Origin: a virus
Virus record (IMG/VR): IMGVR_UViG_3300032229_000702
Location: 1 to 23,945 of that record
Reading direction: 5' to 3' (one strand)
Length of the DNA stretch: 23,945 bases
Every line of letters starts with the position of its first letter. Within the stretch, counting starts at the first letter, position 1. Positions 1 through 7,203 of the stretch are shown here, piece after piece. Under the pieces are notes generated by a model that saw only the letters and a list, made by a program, of their open reading frames with translations, was not told where the DNA came from and did no database searches. Made by a program: the position numbers and the translations under genes.

Positions 1-272
1 ATAAAAACTAATTCATCATCACCAGTATTTGTGATTGTATGCTTTGCTTCTACTGGAATGCGAATAACTTCTCCAGTATTCAAATTTAGAATAGCACCAT
101 CAATTTTTACCTCACCCGTACCTTTGATAACTACCCATATCTCACTTCTTTTGAAGTGATATTGATAACTAGGAGATTCTCCAGGATTAATAACAATTTT
201 TTTTACTTTTGTATATTCCTCTTCAAGAATATTTTTATAAGTCCCCCAAGGACGAGATACAGTTTTAGACAT
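1..272 (-). CDS. Cupin, mannose-6-phosphate isomerase C-terminal type (partial)
   Basis: The gene starts with ATG at 272 and runs off the left edge, so about 90 residues are visible. It opens with [11 protein letters not shown] and continues with a cupin core: NPGESPSYQYHFKRSEIW, then GTGEVKIDG and IPVEAKHTITNTG. This is the pattern of the cupin domain of type II phosphomannose isomerase / GDP-mannose pyrophosphorylase (RPWG start, Q-x-H-x-x-R-x-E metal motif, second H in the AKHT motif). Only the cupin domain appears to be encoded from this start, so the likely role is mannose-6-phosphate isomerisation or sugar binding rather than nucleotidyl transfer. Its ATG overlaps the end of the GDP-fucose synthase gene by 8 nt, so the two are co-translated and could supply GDP-mannose precursors. 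The remaining C terminus is outside the window. Confidence 0.82.
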   Translation of the reverse strand, partial: MSKTVSRPWGTYKNILEEEYTKVKKIVINPGESPSYQYHFKRSEIWVVIKGTGEVKIDGAILNLNTGEVIRIPVEAKHTITNTGDDELVF

Positions 273-1197
273 TTTCTTTATACCACTGATAAGTTAATTC
301 AATACCTTTACGGAGACCAATTTTTGGTTCCCATCCAAGTGCTTTGATTCGATCTACATTCATTACTTTACGAGGAGTGCCATTAGGCTTAGTGATATCC
401 CAATTAATATCACGGTTATAACCAATAACATCAGCAATTGTTTCCGCCAATTGCTTAATTGTCACATCCTCACCAGTCCCAACATTAATGTGCCCCGATT
501 CATTATAGTTCTGCATACAAGTATAACATGCTTCTGCAAGATCATCAACGTGCAAAAACTCTCTCATAGCAGAACCATCACCCCAAAGTTTAACCTCCCA
601 ATGCTCACTATGATTTGTAACAGCATCATGAAACTTAGCAATCATTGCAGGAAGGACATGTGACGTTTCAAAATCAAAGTTATCATTTGGACCATAGAGA
701 TTGGTAGGCATCAGAGAGATGGCATTAAAACCGTACTGCTGGCGGTAGGCCTGACACATCATAATACCAGTGATCTTAGCAATCGCATAGGCATCATTTG
801 TCGGTTCCAGAGCACCAGTCATTAACTGATCTTCTGTAATTGGTTGAGTTGCAAACTTAGGATAGATGCAGGATGAACCAAGAAACAACAGTTTCTTTAC
901 TCCCCAACGATAAGCAGAGTCAATAATATTTGTTTGAATACGGAGATTTTGAGTCAAAAAATCTGCCTTATATGTATTGTTTGCCATAATACCACCAACC
1001 TTAGCGGCGGCAACAAAAACATAATCAGGTCTTGCAGATTCAATATACTCATCGGTTATCTGTTCATCTGTAAAATCTACAGATCGACGAGTACCTTTAA
1101 TAATGTTGGTATATCCTTTTTTTTCAAGGTTTCTTACGATTGCAGATCCAACCATCCCGTTAGCACCCGCAACTAATACTCTAGAATCACTGTCCAT
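265..1197 (-). CDS. fcl: GDP-L-fucose synthase
   Basis: A 310-residue extended short-chain dehydrogenase. The N terminus carries the NADP-binding Rossmann motif GANGMVGSA, followed by the GSSCIYP segment (active-site Ser/Cys region) and the catalytic Y-x3-K in YAIAK. The length matches GDP-4-keto-6-deoxymannose epimerase/reductase (fcl/wcaG), which makes GDP-L-fucose from the product of the neighbouring GMD. I chose ATG at 1197; the frame is open further upstream only through a TTG codon. The start overlaps the end of gmd by 11 nt, which shows translational coupling. GDP-fucose or a related deoxyhexose would feed lipopolysaccharide or exopolysaccharide decoration of the infected host, or a glycan on the virion; the sequence does not say which. 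Confidence 0.93.
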   Translation of the reverse strand: MDSDSRVLVAGANGMVGSAIVRNLEKKGYTNIIKGTRRSVDFTDEQITDEYIESARPDYVFVAAAKVGGIMANNTYKADFLTQNLRIQTNIIDSAYRWGVKKLLFLGSSCIYPKFATQPITEDQLMTGALEPTNDAYAIAKITGIMMCQAYRQQYGFNAISLMPTNLYGPNDNFDFETSHVLPAMIAKFHDAVTNHSEHWEVKLWGDGSAMREFLHVDDLAEACYTCMQNYNESGHINVGTGEDVTIKQLAETIADVIGYNRDINWDITKPNGTPRKVMNVDRIKALGWEPKIGLRKGIELTYQWYKENV

Positions 1198-2188
1198 TAA
1201 TACACATGTCCTCAACTAATTGTTTAAAAGAAATCTTAGGTTCCCAACCCAATTCTTTCTTTGCTTTAGAAGCATCACCTAACAAAGTTTCAACTTCAGC
1301 AGGTCGAAAATATTTAGCGTTGACCTTGATGACTGTCTTTCCAGTATACTTATCAATTCCCCTTTCTTCAATACCTTCACCTTCCCAAACAATGTTCATA
1401 CCAAAATAAGGTGCCGCTTCTTCTACAAATTGACGAACAGAATATTGTTCACCAGTAGCAACTACATAGTCCTCAGCTTTATCTTGTTGAAGCATTAACC
1501 ACATTGCCTCTACAAAATCTTTGGCATGTCCCCAATCACGTTTTGCATTTAGGTTACCAAGTACAAGAACATCTTGCAAACCAGTTGAAATATGAGCAAG
1601 ACCACGAACAATCTTTCTAGTTACAAAAGTCTCACCACGACGAGGAGATTCATGATTAAAAAGAATACCAGTACAAGCATACATTCCATATGCTTCACGA
1701 TAGTTTTTTGTAATCCAATACCCATAAAGTTTTGCCACACCGTAAGGAGAGCGAGGATAGAATGGAGTGGTCTCTTTCTGTGGGATTTCTTGAACTAATC
1801 CATAGAGTTCACTGGTAGATGCTTGATAAATGCGGACTTGATTTTCCATACCCAAGAGACGCACGGCTTCAAGAATACGAAGAGTTCCCACAGCATCGAC
1901 ATCAGCAGTGTATTCAGGCATCTCAAAGGATACTTTGACATGACTCTGAGCACCAAGATTATAAATTTCATCAGGTTGAACTTTTTGAATAACTCTAACT
2001 ATATTAGTCGAATCTGTTAAATCTCCGTAATGTAACTTAACATTTTGATACAAATGATCAATTCTTTGAGTGTTGATTTGAGAAGCACGGCGAATAATAC
2101 CATGAACTTCATAACCCCTTTCAAGTAAAAGTTCAGCAAGATATGAACCATCTTGACCAGTAATTCCAGTAATTAAAGCTCTTTTCAT
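1187..2188 (-). CDS. gmd: GDP-mannose 4,6-dehydratase
   Basis: A 333-residue short-chain dehydrogenase that converts GDP-mannose to GDP-4-keto-6-deoxymannose, the substrate of the adjacent fcl product. It begins with the Rossmann motif [15 protein letters not shown] and the NADP(H)-binding IIRRAS segment, which is specific to GMD. It carries the catalytic TSELYG (Thr, Glu) and Y-x3-K in YGVAK. Length and motif order are those of a complete enzyme. It overlaps the glycosyltransferase-like gene upstream by 4 nt (ATGA) and fcl downstream by 11 nt, so it sits inside one tight operon. Gmd/fcl pairs are known in some cyanophages and many marine cyanobacteria. No damage is visible. Confidence 0.95.
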   Translation of the reverse strand: MKRALITGITGQDGSYLAELLLERGYEVHGIIRRASQINTQRIDHLYQNVKLHYGDLTDSTNIVRVIQKVQPDEIYNLGAQSHVKVSFEMPEYTADVDAVGTLRILEAVRLLGMENQVRIYQASTSELYGLVQEIPQKETTPFYPRSPYGVAKLYGYWITKNYREAYGMYACTGILFNHESPRRGETFVTRKIVRGLAHISTGLQDVLVLGNLNAKRDWGHAKDFVEAMWLMLQQDKAEDYVVATGEQYSVRQFVEEAAPYFGMNIVWEGEGIEERGIDKYTGKTVIKVNAKYFRPAEVETLLGDASKAKKELGWEPKISFKQLVEDMCINGQ

Positions 2189-3138
2189 AGTAATTTGTTA
2201 ACAAATTGTTGGACAATCTCGATCTCTTTTTGTAATCCATTATCCATGCCAATATTAAATTTTGGATTAAATCCAAAAACAGTATTATACATTGGATGCA
2301 TACAGAATCCGTTCTCAATATAAAAACACTTTTTCTTTTCTTGATTTTTATACTCGTTTAATGGAACTTCATCAAATCCATCGTTTGGCATCATAAGAAT
2401 TTTTTTCCAATCCTTAGTTTTAAATGCAAAAATATTATTTGTAAAATAAGGACGATCAAATTCTTCCAATGAATACTCATGCTTAGCAAAAAATCTATCT
2501 GTAGTTTGATAGATGTAATCACTGATTAAAAGTTGAGATTCTACTGAAATACGAATTGGATGAATTCCTCTGTAATAATGATTGATTTTCCAGACAGAAT
2601 TATAATATTCTTGAGGATTCCATTCCTTAGATTCAATAGTGTGCTTATTTAAAGAAGTATAATCCACACCCCAAAGATCATTTGGCATTAATCTATTAAG
2701 AAAATAATTATATATTTTATTCTTAATATCTTCATCAAGAATGTAAGATTCAATAAATTCATCCACCAAAGGAATATTTGTGGAAACTAATGGAGAGATT
2801 AATAAATTTTCTTCAGACTCAAGAATATCAATATTTTCAATTAAATAATCCCAAACATGATTGCTCATAAAACAATCTTCGTCAAGTTTGACGCAGTATG
2901 GATTATTATCTTCACTTGCCATGTTTACTTTGTGAAGATAATTTCCATTGTAAGGAAAAATAATTACTCTAGTCTTGATTTCTGGATCAACATATTGCAT
3001 CCAATCTGCATCATTGGTGGCAAATATGTTTAATTGTATTTTTTTCTTATTTTCAGATTTAATCTTATTTAAATAATGAAAAGTTAATTTTGTATACTCA
3101 ATTGGTCGAGTATGAGGAAGATAATAAATGCTAATCAT
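2185..3138 (-). CDS. Glycosyltransferase-like protein
   Basis: A 317-residue soluble protein that I could not place in a named family. The N-terminal part ([19 protein letters not shown]) looks like a Rossmann-like GT-A fold. Around residue 110 it has KLDEDCF, an Asp-rich stretch resembling the metal-binding DxD of GT-A glycosyltransferases. A region rich in Trp and Tyr follows, with [11 protein letters not shown] near the C terminus. It sits between rfbB and gmd with 4-nt overlaps on both sides, and this sugar-nucleotide operon has no other transferase in view. The inferred role is transfer of one of the deoxy sugars made by the neighbours. The base composition is more AT-rich than that of gmd/fcl, which hints at a different origin. 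Confidence 0.6.
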   Translation of the reverse strand: MISIYYLPHTRPIEYTKLTFHYLNKIKSENKKKIQLNIFATNDADWMQYVDPEIKTRVIIFPYNGNYLHKVNMASEDNNPYCVKLDEDCFMSNHVWDYLIENIDILESEENLLISPLVSTNIPLVDEFIESYILDEDIKNKIYNYFLNRLMPNDLWGVDYTSLNKHTIESKEWNPQEYYNSVWKINHYYRGIHPIRISVESQLLISDYIYQTTDRFFAKHEYSLEEFDRPYFTNNIFAFKTKDWKKILMMPNDGFDEVPLNEYKNQEKKKCFYIENGFCMHPMYNTVFGFNPKFNIGMDNGLQKEIEIVQQFVNKLL

Positions 3139-4052
3139 GAATGTTTAATGTACCACTCAACAGTTTTTTCTAACCCCTTATCTATATGATAACTGGGATG
3201 CCATCCTAATTCCGATTTGATTTTGGAAATGTCTGTGGCATAACGTCGGTCATGCCCTGGCCTATCTTTTACATATTCTATCATACTTTCATTCTTTCCC
3301 ATCAAACCGATTATTTTTTTAACAAGATCAATATTTTTAACCTCACATTCCCCACCAATATTATATTTTTCTCCAACCTTTCCTTTTTGGAAAATGGTAT
3401 ATAAAGCATCACAGTGATCTTTCACATATAACCAATCTCTAATTTGTTGACCATCACCATAGACAGGAATCTTTTGATTTCTTAAAAGACTTCTAATAAC
3501 TGTTGGAATGAATTTTTCTGGATGTTGATGTGGTCCATAATTATTTGAACAGTTAGTAATAATTGTTGGTAAACCATAAGTGTTATGGTATGCCATTACA
3601 AAATGATCACTTGCGGCTTTTGATGCTGAATATGGATTTCTTGGTGAATAATTTGTATCTTCTTTAAATTTACCTTCTTCTATAGATCCATAAACCTCAT
3701 CAGTAGAAACATGAATAAACTTCTCTACACCATACTGCAAAGATAAATTTAAAAGATTTACTGTTCCTCTAATATTGGTTTCAATAAACTCAGAACAATC
3801 TTTAATAGAATTATCTACATGTGTTTCCGCAGCAAAATTAAAAACTGTCTTAACATCATGATTTTTAAAAACATATTCACACTTATTGATATCAGAAATA
3901 TACAATTTTATATCTAAGTCTTGAATATATCCAAAGTCACCAGCATAAGTAATTTTATCCACACAAATAATTTCTTCATTTGTTCTTTTTTTAAGAAAGT
4001 GTAAAAAATTACTTCCAATAAATCCTGCGCCACCAGTAACTAATATAGACAT
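3135..4052 (-). CDS. rfbB: dTDP-glucose 4,6-dehydratase-like enzyme
   Basis: A 305-residue extended SDR. It has the N-terminal dinucleotide motif GGAGFIGSNF, then NFAAETHVDNSI, the catalytic STDEVYG (Thr-Asp-Glu triad typical of RmlB) and YSASKAASD (Y-x3-K). It later has RDWLYVKDH and the GEKYNIGG segment common in RmlB. The TDE triad argues for dTDP-glucose 4,6-dehydratase over UDP-sugar epimerases. It is somewhat shorter than the usual 320-360 residues but all catalytic parts are present. It overlaps the glycosyltransferase-like gene by 4 nt and begins 2 nt after the cytidylyltransferase stop. No rmlA, rmlC or rmlD is visible, so either the host supplies the precursor or the true substrate is another NDP-hexose. 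Confidence 0.87.
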   Translation of the reverse strand: MSILVTGGAGFIGSNFLHFLKKRTNEEIICVDKITYAGDFGYIQDLDIKLYISDINKCEYVFKNHDVKTVFNFAAETHVDNSIKDCSEFIETNIRGTVNLLNLSLQYGVEKFIHVSTDEVYGSIEEGKFKEDTNYSPRNPYSASKAASDHFVMAYHNTYGLPTIITNCSNNYGPHQHPEKFIPTVIRSLLRNQKIPVYGDGQQIRDWLYVKDHCDALYTIFQKGKVGEKYNIGGECEVKNIDLVKKIIGLMGKNESMIEYVKDRPGHDRRYATDISKIKSELGWHPSYHIDKGLEKTVEWYIKHS

Positions 4053-4054
4053 AA

Positions 4055-4552
4055 TTAATCATTTCTAAGTGAATATTTTTCTAAAAGTTTGGGAGAATAT
4101 TGTTTAATATCTTCAATACCATTTTCTTCTCTTTTCTTTTTCTCAAGTTCATAAACTCTATTCCTAAGTTCTGTAGTTGAATATTGATGTCTCCTCAAAT
4201 GATAATGAATTTCAATATCATTATCAATACAATATTGCTTCCCAGTAAAATCAATATCCTTATATTCTTCGCTTAAGAACCTAACATGAAAGGTTTGAGT
4301 TTTAATTAGGTTTAAAAGATCTGCCTCTGTATCATAAACAAGAATTTCATCCACATATTTACATCCCTGTAATTGGGCATATCTTTCATAAATGGATTGT
4401 ACTGGTTTATTTTTTAAACCAGGTCTATCAATTGTGGGATCAACCTGAAGTGCTACTTTTAAGTAGTCACACATGTCTTTTTCCATTTTAAGCATTGTGA
4501 CATGCCCAGCATGAAAAAGATCAAAACAACTACAATTAAATCCGATTTTCAT
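4055..4552 (-). CDS. Cytidylyltransferase-family protein (TagD-like)
   Basis: A 165-residue nucleotidyltransferase of the HIGH superfamily. The N terminus GFNCSCFDLFHAGHVTML carries the HxGH signature (HAGH) that binds the nucleotide triphosphate. A second element, YSTTELRNRV, replaces the RTxGISTT motif of classical glycerol-3-phosphate cytidylyltransferases, with the STT retained. The last 35 residues are a charged helical tail. Likely chemistry is CTP- or ATP-dependent activation of a phospho-sugar or alditol for a surface glycan. The substrate cannot be read from the sequence. It is the first large gene of the sugar operon and lies 2 nt from rfbB and 4 nt from the coiled-coil gene. Confidence 0.82.
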   Translation of the reverse strand: MKIGFNCSCFDLFHAGHVTMLKMEKDMCDYLKVALQVDPTIDRPGLKNKPVQSIYERYAQLQGCKYVDEILVYDTEADLLNLIKTQTFHVRFLSEEYKDIDFTGKQYCIDNDIEIHYHLRRHQYSTTELRNRVYELEKKKREENGIEDIKQYSPKLLEKYSLRND

Positions 4553-4556
4553 AAAA

Positions 4557-4718
4557 TTATAAAGTTACACCAATTTGTTGGAGATATTCGATTGCTCCTT
4601 GAAGTTTTAGAAGAATTTCTTTTCTTTGAATAATATCATTATTCAATCCTTCAATTTGTTGAATAATATCCTTTTGTTTTTCAATTAACTCTTGCAAATG
4701 CTGTTGTTGTTCAGTCAT
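4557..4718 (-). CDS. Small coiled-coil protein
   Basis: A 53-residue ORF starting with ATG at 4718 (TEQQQHLQELIEKQKDIIQ). It consists almost wholly of heptad-like Leu/Ile/Gln/Lys helix and ends with GAIEYLQQIGVTL. Small proteins with a KLQGAIEYL.QLGV ending are a pattern I associate with cyanomyovirus genomes, where they are uncharacterised. It lies 4 nt upstream of the cytidylyltransferase gene and directly downstream of the terminator at 4752-4781, so it is the first cistron after that terminator. Oligomerisation by coiled coil is inferred; a function is not. Confidence 0.8.
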   Translation of the reverse strand: MTEQQQHLQELIEKQKDIIQQIEGLNNDIIQRKEILLKLQGAIEYLQQIGVTL

Positions 4719-4743
4719 ATTTGTATGTTACTCTATAATATCT

Positions 4744-4772
4744 ATTATACTAAAAAAGGTGGGTTTATGCAA
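4744..4772 (-). promoter_or_regulatory. Weak candidate promoter overlapping a terminator
   Basis: On the minus strand TATAAT (4744-4749) lies 17 nt from TTGCAT (4767-4772). The -10 box is consensus but the -35 box matches poorly, and it lies in the loop of the terminator hairpin at 4752-4781. If used, it would allow the sugar operon to be transcribed independently of upstream readthrough. Confidence 0.35.
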
Positions 4773-4781
4773 CCCACCTTT
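4752..4781 (-). terminator. Rho-independent terminator before the sugar operon
   Basis: In minus-strand RNA, AAAGGTGGGTT pairs perfectly with AACCCACCTTT (11 bp, 5-nt loop GCATA) and is followed by further T residues before AG. On the plus strand the U-tract is much weaker, so the minus direction is favoured. It lies between the structured RNA at 4783-4907 and the first cistron at 4718, which is the position of a transcription attenuator. Confidence 0.85.
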
Positions 4782-4782
4782 G

Positions 4783-4907
4783 GTAACTCAGGCTCGCCAC
4801 TTGCCCTTTGACTGGAGGCAAGAAACCAGGCGGGGTTACCCCATCCGCACCACCAATCCTTTAAAGAGAGATTGGAAACTCTAAAGAGGGTCAACTTGAC
4901 TCCACCA
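4783..4907 (-). ncRNA. Candidate structured leader RNA upstream of the sugar operon
   Basis: This is 130 nt without a convincing ORF. It has several perfect stems on the minus strand: CCAATC/GATTGG (4853-4858 with 4870-4875), GGGG/CCCC closing a TAA loop (4832-4842), and CTTGCC/GGCAAG (4800-4805 with 4817-4822). The loop of the last stem contains CCAG, which can pair with CTGG at 4826-4829 just outside it, giving an H-type pseudoknot. It ends at the terminator at 4752-4781. The arrangement (complex fold, terminator, sugar-nucleotide genes) is that of a riboswitch or attenuator. The wcaG RNA motif, described from cyanophages and marine metagenomes upstream of exopolysaccharide genes, is an obvious candidate. 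I cannot confirm it without a covariance-model search. Confidence 0.55.
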
Positions 4908-4914
4908 CTTGGTT

Positions 4915-5142
4915 TTAAGAAACCAAGAAAAGTTGGGTTAACTTTGATATTTCGGTGATACCAAAGAATACACATAAGAAGAGTACATCCCAAAGTTTGA
5001 GTTTAATTGCAAATGGTACTGTAAGAAAACCTCCAATACACTTTAACAATAAACCGTTTTTAAAATCTCCCCATAACATGATTTGATAACCAATTATAAG
5101 GAAAAGGTTCCCAAGATATCTCAGGACACTTATTTTAGACAT
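4915..5142 (-). CDS. Small hydrophobic membrane protein
   Basis: A 75-residue protein starting with ATG at 5142 (SKISVLRYLGNLFLIIGYQ). Two or three hydrophobic segments are visible: residues about 8-27, 33-45 and 50-63. It ends in ITEISKLTQLFLVS. I have no function for it. An 8-bp perfect hairpin (CTTGGTTT/AAACCAAG, 4908-4927) spans its stop codon. It may end the message or protect it before the structured RNA that follows. It appears to be co-transcribed with the two small genes upstream from the promoter at 5652-5680. Confidence 0.7.
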   Translation of the reverse strand: MSKISVLRYLGNLFLIIGYQIMLWGDFKNGLLLKCIGGFLTVPFAIKLKLWDVLFLCVFFGITEISKLTQLFLVS

Positions 5143-5168
5143 AAGGGGTTTGCTCCCGACCAGTGCTG

Positions 5169-5417
5169 TTATAGACCATCCGTGTCTTCATCATCCTTTA
5201 CATAACAGGGAACGCGATCTGGATCTAACCATTTCGCATATTCAATATCCTCCATTGCAGTAGAGCATTGTAACACATTATCAAAAAGATAAATGTCATT
5301 CCAACGTTTGGTATAATAATTTTGTTTTTGTAAACGATAATCGGGTTTACCGTTTATTTCAAGGATACCTGCTTCAATAAAGCGGTATCCTTCACGTTCC
5401 AAAAGAATTATTGTCAT
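5169..5417 (-). CDS. Hypothetical protein, 82 aa
   Basis: A small soluble protein starting with ATG at 5417 (TIILLEREGYRFIEAGILE), with an acidic C terminus (YVKDDEDTDGL). No recognised domain. It overlaps the upstream gene by 4 nt (ATGA), which supports both as coding. Composition and spacing resemble the many unassigned small early genes of cyanomyoviruses. Confidence 0.7.
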   Translation of the reverse strand: MTIILLEREGYRFIEAGILEINGKPDYRLQKQNYYTKRWNDIYLFDNVLQCSTAMEDIEYAKWLDPDRVPCYVKDDEDTDGL

Positions 5418-5629
5418 GCAACTTCTGCTGTCTCTAGATCCTCGATTAGACAGTCAATGAGAATATCATAGTCATCTACTGGATCGCCAGAAAACACTAC
5501 ACCTTCATTTTGGTAGTAGCGATAAAGTTTTTTGCAAAGTTTAGGATTTTTAACATCCAAATAGAATTCGCCTGCGGCGGCAGATTTAAGAGTGCTGATG
5601 TCTTTCTTGAATTTTTGGATCAGAGACAT
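5414..5629 (-). CDS. Hypothetical protein, 71 aa
   Basis: I chose ATG at 5629 (SLIQKFKKDISTLKSAAAGE); the frame is open upstream but would run back to the tRNA-Pro end and across the promoter. The protein is helical at the N terminus and acidic at the C terminus (DYDILIDCLIEDLETAEVA). No family recognised. It is the first gene after the consensus promoter at 5652-5680 and overlaps the next gene by 4 nt. Confidence 0.72.
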   Translation of the reverse strand: MSLIQKFKKDISTLKSAAAGEFYLDVKNPKLCKKLYRYYQNEGVVFSGDPVDDYDILIDCLIEDLETAEVA

Positions 5630-5651
5630 TGTTTTGTTTGTTGACCTAGTT

Positions 5652-5680
5652 ATTATAAGTGGTTTAGACTTGTGTGTCAA
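5652..5680 (-). promoter_or_regulatory. Consensus sigma70-type promoter
   Basis: On the minus strand TTGACA (5675-5680) is followed by exactly 17 nt and then TATAAT (5652-5657). Both boxes match the consensus fully. It lies between tRNA-Pro and the 71-aa gene, so the expected transcript reads the three small genes and the structured RNA before the sugar operon. As an unmodified host-type promoter it should be active early. Confidence 0.88.
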
Positions 5681-5683
5681 GTG

Positions 5684-5703
5684 TGCCAGTGAAGAAACTG
5701 GCA
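5684..5703 (-). other. Hairpin after tRNA-Pro
   Basis: TGCCAGT and ACTGGCA form a perfect 7-bp stem with a 6-nt loop directly 3' of tRNA-Pro. No U-tract follows on the minus strand, so a processing or stability element is more likely than a terminator. Confidence 0.6.
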
Positions 5704-5705
5704 AG

Positions 5706-5777
5706 TCGGGGTGGAGAGGATCGAACTCCCGTCTTCATCTTCCCAAAAGATGCCGTCTACCGCTGACTTACACCCCG
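5706..5777 (-). tRNA. tRNA-Pro(UGG)
   Basis: The acceptor CGGGGTG pairs with CACCCCG. The anticodon stem CATCT/AGATG holds the loop TTTGGGA with anticodon TGG. The T arm has the TTCGATC loop. The discriminator base is A and CCA is not encoded. The first 10 nt of the tRNA contain the stop codon of the HNH gene at 5768, so the two genes overlap. Confidence 0.93.
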
Positions 5778-6148
5778 TTTCTAATTTCATAATGAACTAT
5801 TCTATGGCAGTTAGCACATAGAACATCACATTTTGATATTTCATCATTCATTTTTTGTTTACTATATCCACGATCTGCCATATTGGCAATGGTAAATTCT
5901 TTTTCAAGAGGATTTCTATGATGAAATTCCAAGACACGATAATCATTATTTTCACATCTAGAACACTTAAGTGTTTTTTTCCACTCTATGTATTCTTCTT
6001 TGATGCGTTGTTTTCTTGGTTTTTTAGATATTGAATAGCAAGGAACACATAGGTGTCTCTTGTATTGAACTCCCTCAATTATACCAGCATTTGCAAAATT
6101 GTCAAGGGACTTTTCACATCCACAAGATTTACAAACTCTGGTTTCCAT
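5768..6148 (-). CDS. HNH endonuclease (probable free-standing homing type)
   Basis: About 126 residues from ATG at 6148; the frame extends upstream only to a TTG. The N terminus has a zinc-ribbon pair (VCKSCGCEK and LCVPCY). The C-terminal half is an HNH domain: CSRCENNDY, EFHHRNP and CANCHRIVHYE, giving two CxxC zinc knuckles around the HH motif. Such small HNH genes act as homing endonucleases in T4-like phages. The stop codon lies inside the acceptor stem of tRNA-Pro, so insertion next to a tRNA gene is plausible. The ATG is buried in the 10-bp inverted repeat at 6147-6179, which also overlaps a T4-type late promoter. That arrangement is like the late-restricted expression known for T4 I-TevI. 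Confidence 0.85.
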   Translation of the reverse strand: METRVCKSCGCEKSLDNFANAGIIEGVQYKRHLCVPCYSISKKPRKQRIKEEYIEWKKTLKCSRCENNDYRVLEFHHRNPLEKEFTIANMADRGYSKQKMNDEISKCDVLCANCHRIVHYEIRNGV

Positions 6149-6179
6149 ATTTGGGACTAATAAAATAACTCCCAAATAT
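6147..6179 (-). repeat. Perfect inverted repeat covering the HNH start codon
   Basis: ATATTTGGGA (6170-6179 on the minus strand) pairs perfectly with TCCCAAATAT (6147-6156) across a 13-nt loop. The ATG at 6146-6148 lies at the end of the 3' arm. RNA read through from the upstream genes would sequester the start. RNA begun at the late promoter would lack most of the 5' arm. Confidence 0.8.
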
Positions 6180-6184
6180 TTATA
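6177..6184 (-). promoter_or_regulatory. T4-type late promoter for the HNH gene
   Basis: The minus strand reads TATAAATA, the full T4 late promoter motif, directly after the stop of the 50-aa gene. Initiation 5-7 nt downstream would fall inside the 5' arm of the inverted repeat at 6147-6179. Confidence 0.75.
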
Positions 6185-6337
6185 CTACTTCTTATGCCCC
6201 TTGTCAAACGGAGCCCAGTGTTGCCAGTTGTATTTATGAATTGCCCAGATACCCATAATAGGCAACACAATCAAAATATATCCAAGAAACCCAAGGGTAT
6301 AAGGATTTTCTAGAACCCATCGTGAAAAGTGTCCCAT
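6185..6337 (-). CDS. Small membrane protein, 50 aa
   Basis: ATG at 6337, with a GGAGAGG-type ribosome-binding site a few bases upstream. One transmembrane helix (residues about 14-33, TLGFLGYILIVLPIMGIWAI) is followed by a short cytoplasmic-like tail rich in aromatic and Lys residues (NWQHWAPFDKGHKK). The start shares one base with the preceding stop (TAATG). Unknown function; the size and position resemble small membrane proteins near photosynthesis-related cyanophage genes. Confidence 0.78.
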   Translation of the reverse strand: MGHFSRWVLENPYTLGFLGYILIVLPIMGIWAIHKYNWQHWAPFDKGHKK

Positions 6338-6534
6338 TAATATCCTCTCCAATTTTTATACTCATAATAAAAATATTGGTCTACTTCATTAAGTCCATTT
6401 AAAGGTGCATTTACATCCCAAGTAGACCACTCTAGGCAAAATTGCCTCATCTGTGAATCAATTTTTTTAAATCCGTGTATTCTAGAAAAAGAAGATAAGG
6501 CAAAATGGTATCTTTTTTTAATTTGCGGATCCAT
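6337..6534 (-). CDS. Hypothetical protein, 65 aa
   Basis: I chose ATG at 6534 (DPQIKKRYHFALSSFSRIHG) over an in-frame GTG two codons earlier. It overlaps the end of talC by 17 nt and abuts the 50-aa membrane gene. It is soluble and rich in aromatic residues at the C terminus (DQYFYYEYKNWRGY). No family recognised. Confidence 0.7.
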   Translation of the reverse strand: MDPQIKKRYHFALSSFSRIHGFKKIDSQMRQFCLEWSTWDVNAPLNGLNEVDQYFYYEYKNWRGY

Positions 6535-7180
6535 TGACACTATCCCAATCTTTTTGAAATTGTTCTAGTCCCTTTTCAGTTAAAACGCTCTTATACATTC
6601 CCCAGAAAACTACAGGAGGAATTGTAACAACATCTGTGCCAACAATTGCACATTGTTCTACTTGACGAACATCACGAAGTGATGCCGATAAAATTTCTGT
6701 ATTAAAATTGTCATAATCTTGATCATAGACCTTTCTAATATTTTTAATTAGTTCAATTCCATCAATCGATTGGTCAAACCAGCGACCAACAAATGGAGAA
6801 ACATACTTAGCATTTGCTTTTGCTGCAAGAATAGCCTGTGAAACTGTAAAAACCAATGTTACATTTACATCAAAATCTCTACGAGTTAATTCTTTACATG
6901 CTTTTAGTCCCTCAACTGTACATGGAACTTTAATTGTTACATTTTCATAATCAATGAAATCCATTGCTTGAGAAACCATTTCATCAGCAAAATCTGCAAC
7001 AACTTCTGCAGAAATTGACACTAAATCTGGAAAAGAAGTTGAGATTTCTTTTATAACTTCTATGGGATCTCGGCCGCTTTTTTTAATTAAACTTGGATTG
7101 GTTGTTACACCATCAAGTAATCCTGTATCATATGCTGATTTAATTTGTTCTACTTCTGCGGTATCTAAAAATATTTTCAT
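6518..7180 (-). CDS. talC: Transaldolase (TalC/fructose-6-phosphate aldolase type)
   Basis: 220 residues, the usual length of the short TalC/MipB class. It begins MKIFLDTAEVEQIK, has GVTTNPSLIKKSGRDP, and carries the Schiff-base lysine in TIKVPCTVEGLKA. Later it has YVSPFVGRW and the catalytic-loop DG. The ATG at 7180 has an AGGAG ribosome-binding site. TalC is a classical cyanophage auxiliary metabolic gene; it is thought to pull host carbon into the pentose phosphate pathway to make NADPH and ribose for nucleotide synthesis during infection. It lies in the same operon as the terminal oxidase upstream. Confidence 0.95.
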   Translation of the reverse strand: MKIFLDTAEVEQIKSAYDTGLLDGVTTNPSLIKKSGRDPIEVIKEISTSFPDLVSISAEVVADFADEMVSQAMDFIDYENVTIKVPCTVEGLKACKELTRRDFDVNVTLVFTVSQAILAAKANAKYVSPFVGRWFDQSIDGIELIKNIRKVYDQDYDNFNTEILSASLRDVRQVEQCAIVGTDVVTIPPVVFWGMYKSVLTEKGLEQFQKDWDSVNGSAN

Positions 7181-7203
7181 TGTTTTTCTCCTATATTTTA
7201 TAC

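Noticed and set aside
4745-4993. Minus-strand 82-codon frame over the structured RNA
   Set aside because: It runs through all stems and the terminator, overlaps the 75-aa gene, and has an unlike composition (Gly/Trp/Pro-rich). RNA structure explains the region better.
5705-5792. Plus-strand frame with a peptide over tRNA-Pro
   Set aside because: It is the antisense reading of a tRNA gene.
6147-6179. The inverted repeat as a rho-independent terminator of the 50-aa gene
   Set aside because: The arms are AT-rich with a 13-nt loop and no U-tract follows; overlap with the start codon and late promoter fits translational control better.
6226-6233. ATAAATA-like motif inside the 50-aa membrane gene (minus strand)
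   Set aside because: It lies within coding sequence, and no gene start follows at the usual distance; the stronger TATAAATA at 6177-6184 explains HNH expression.
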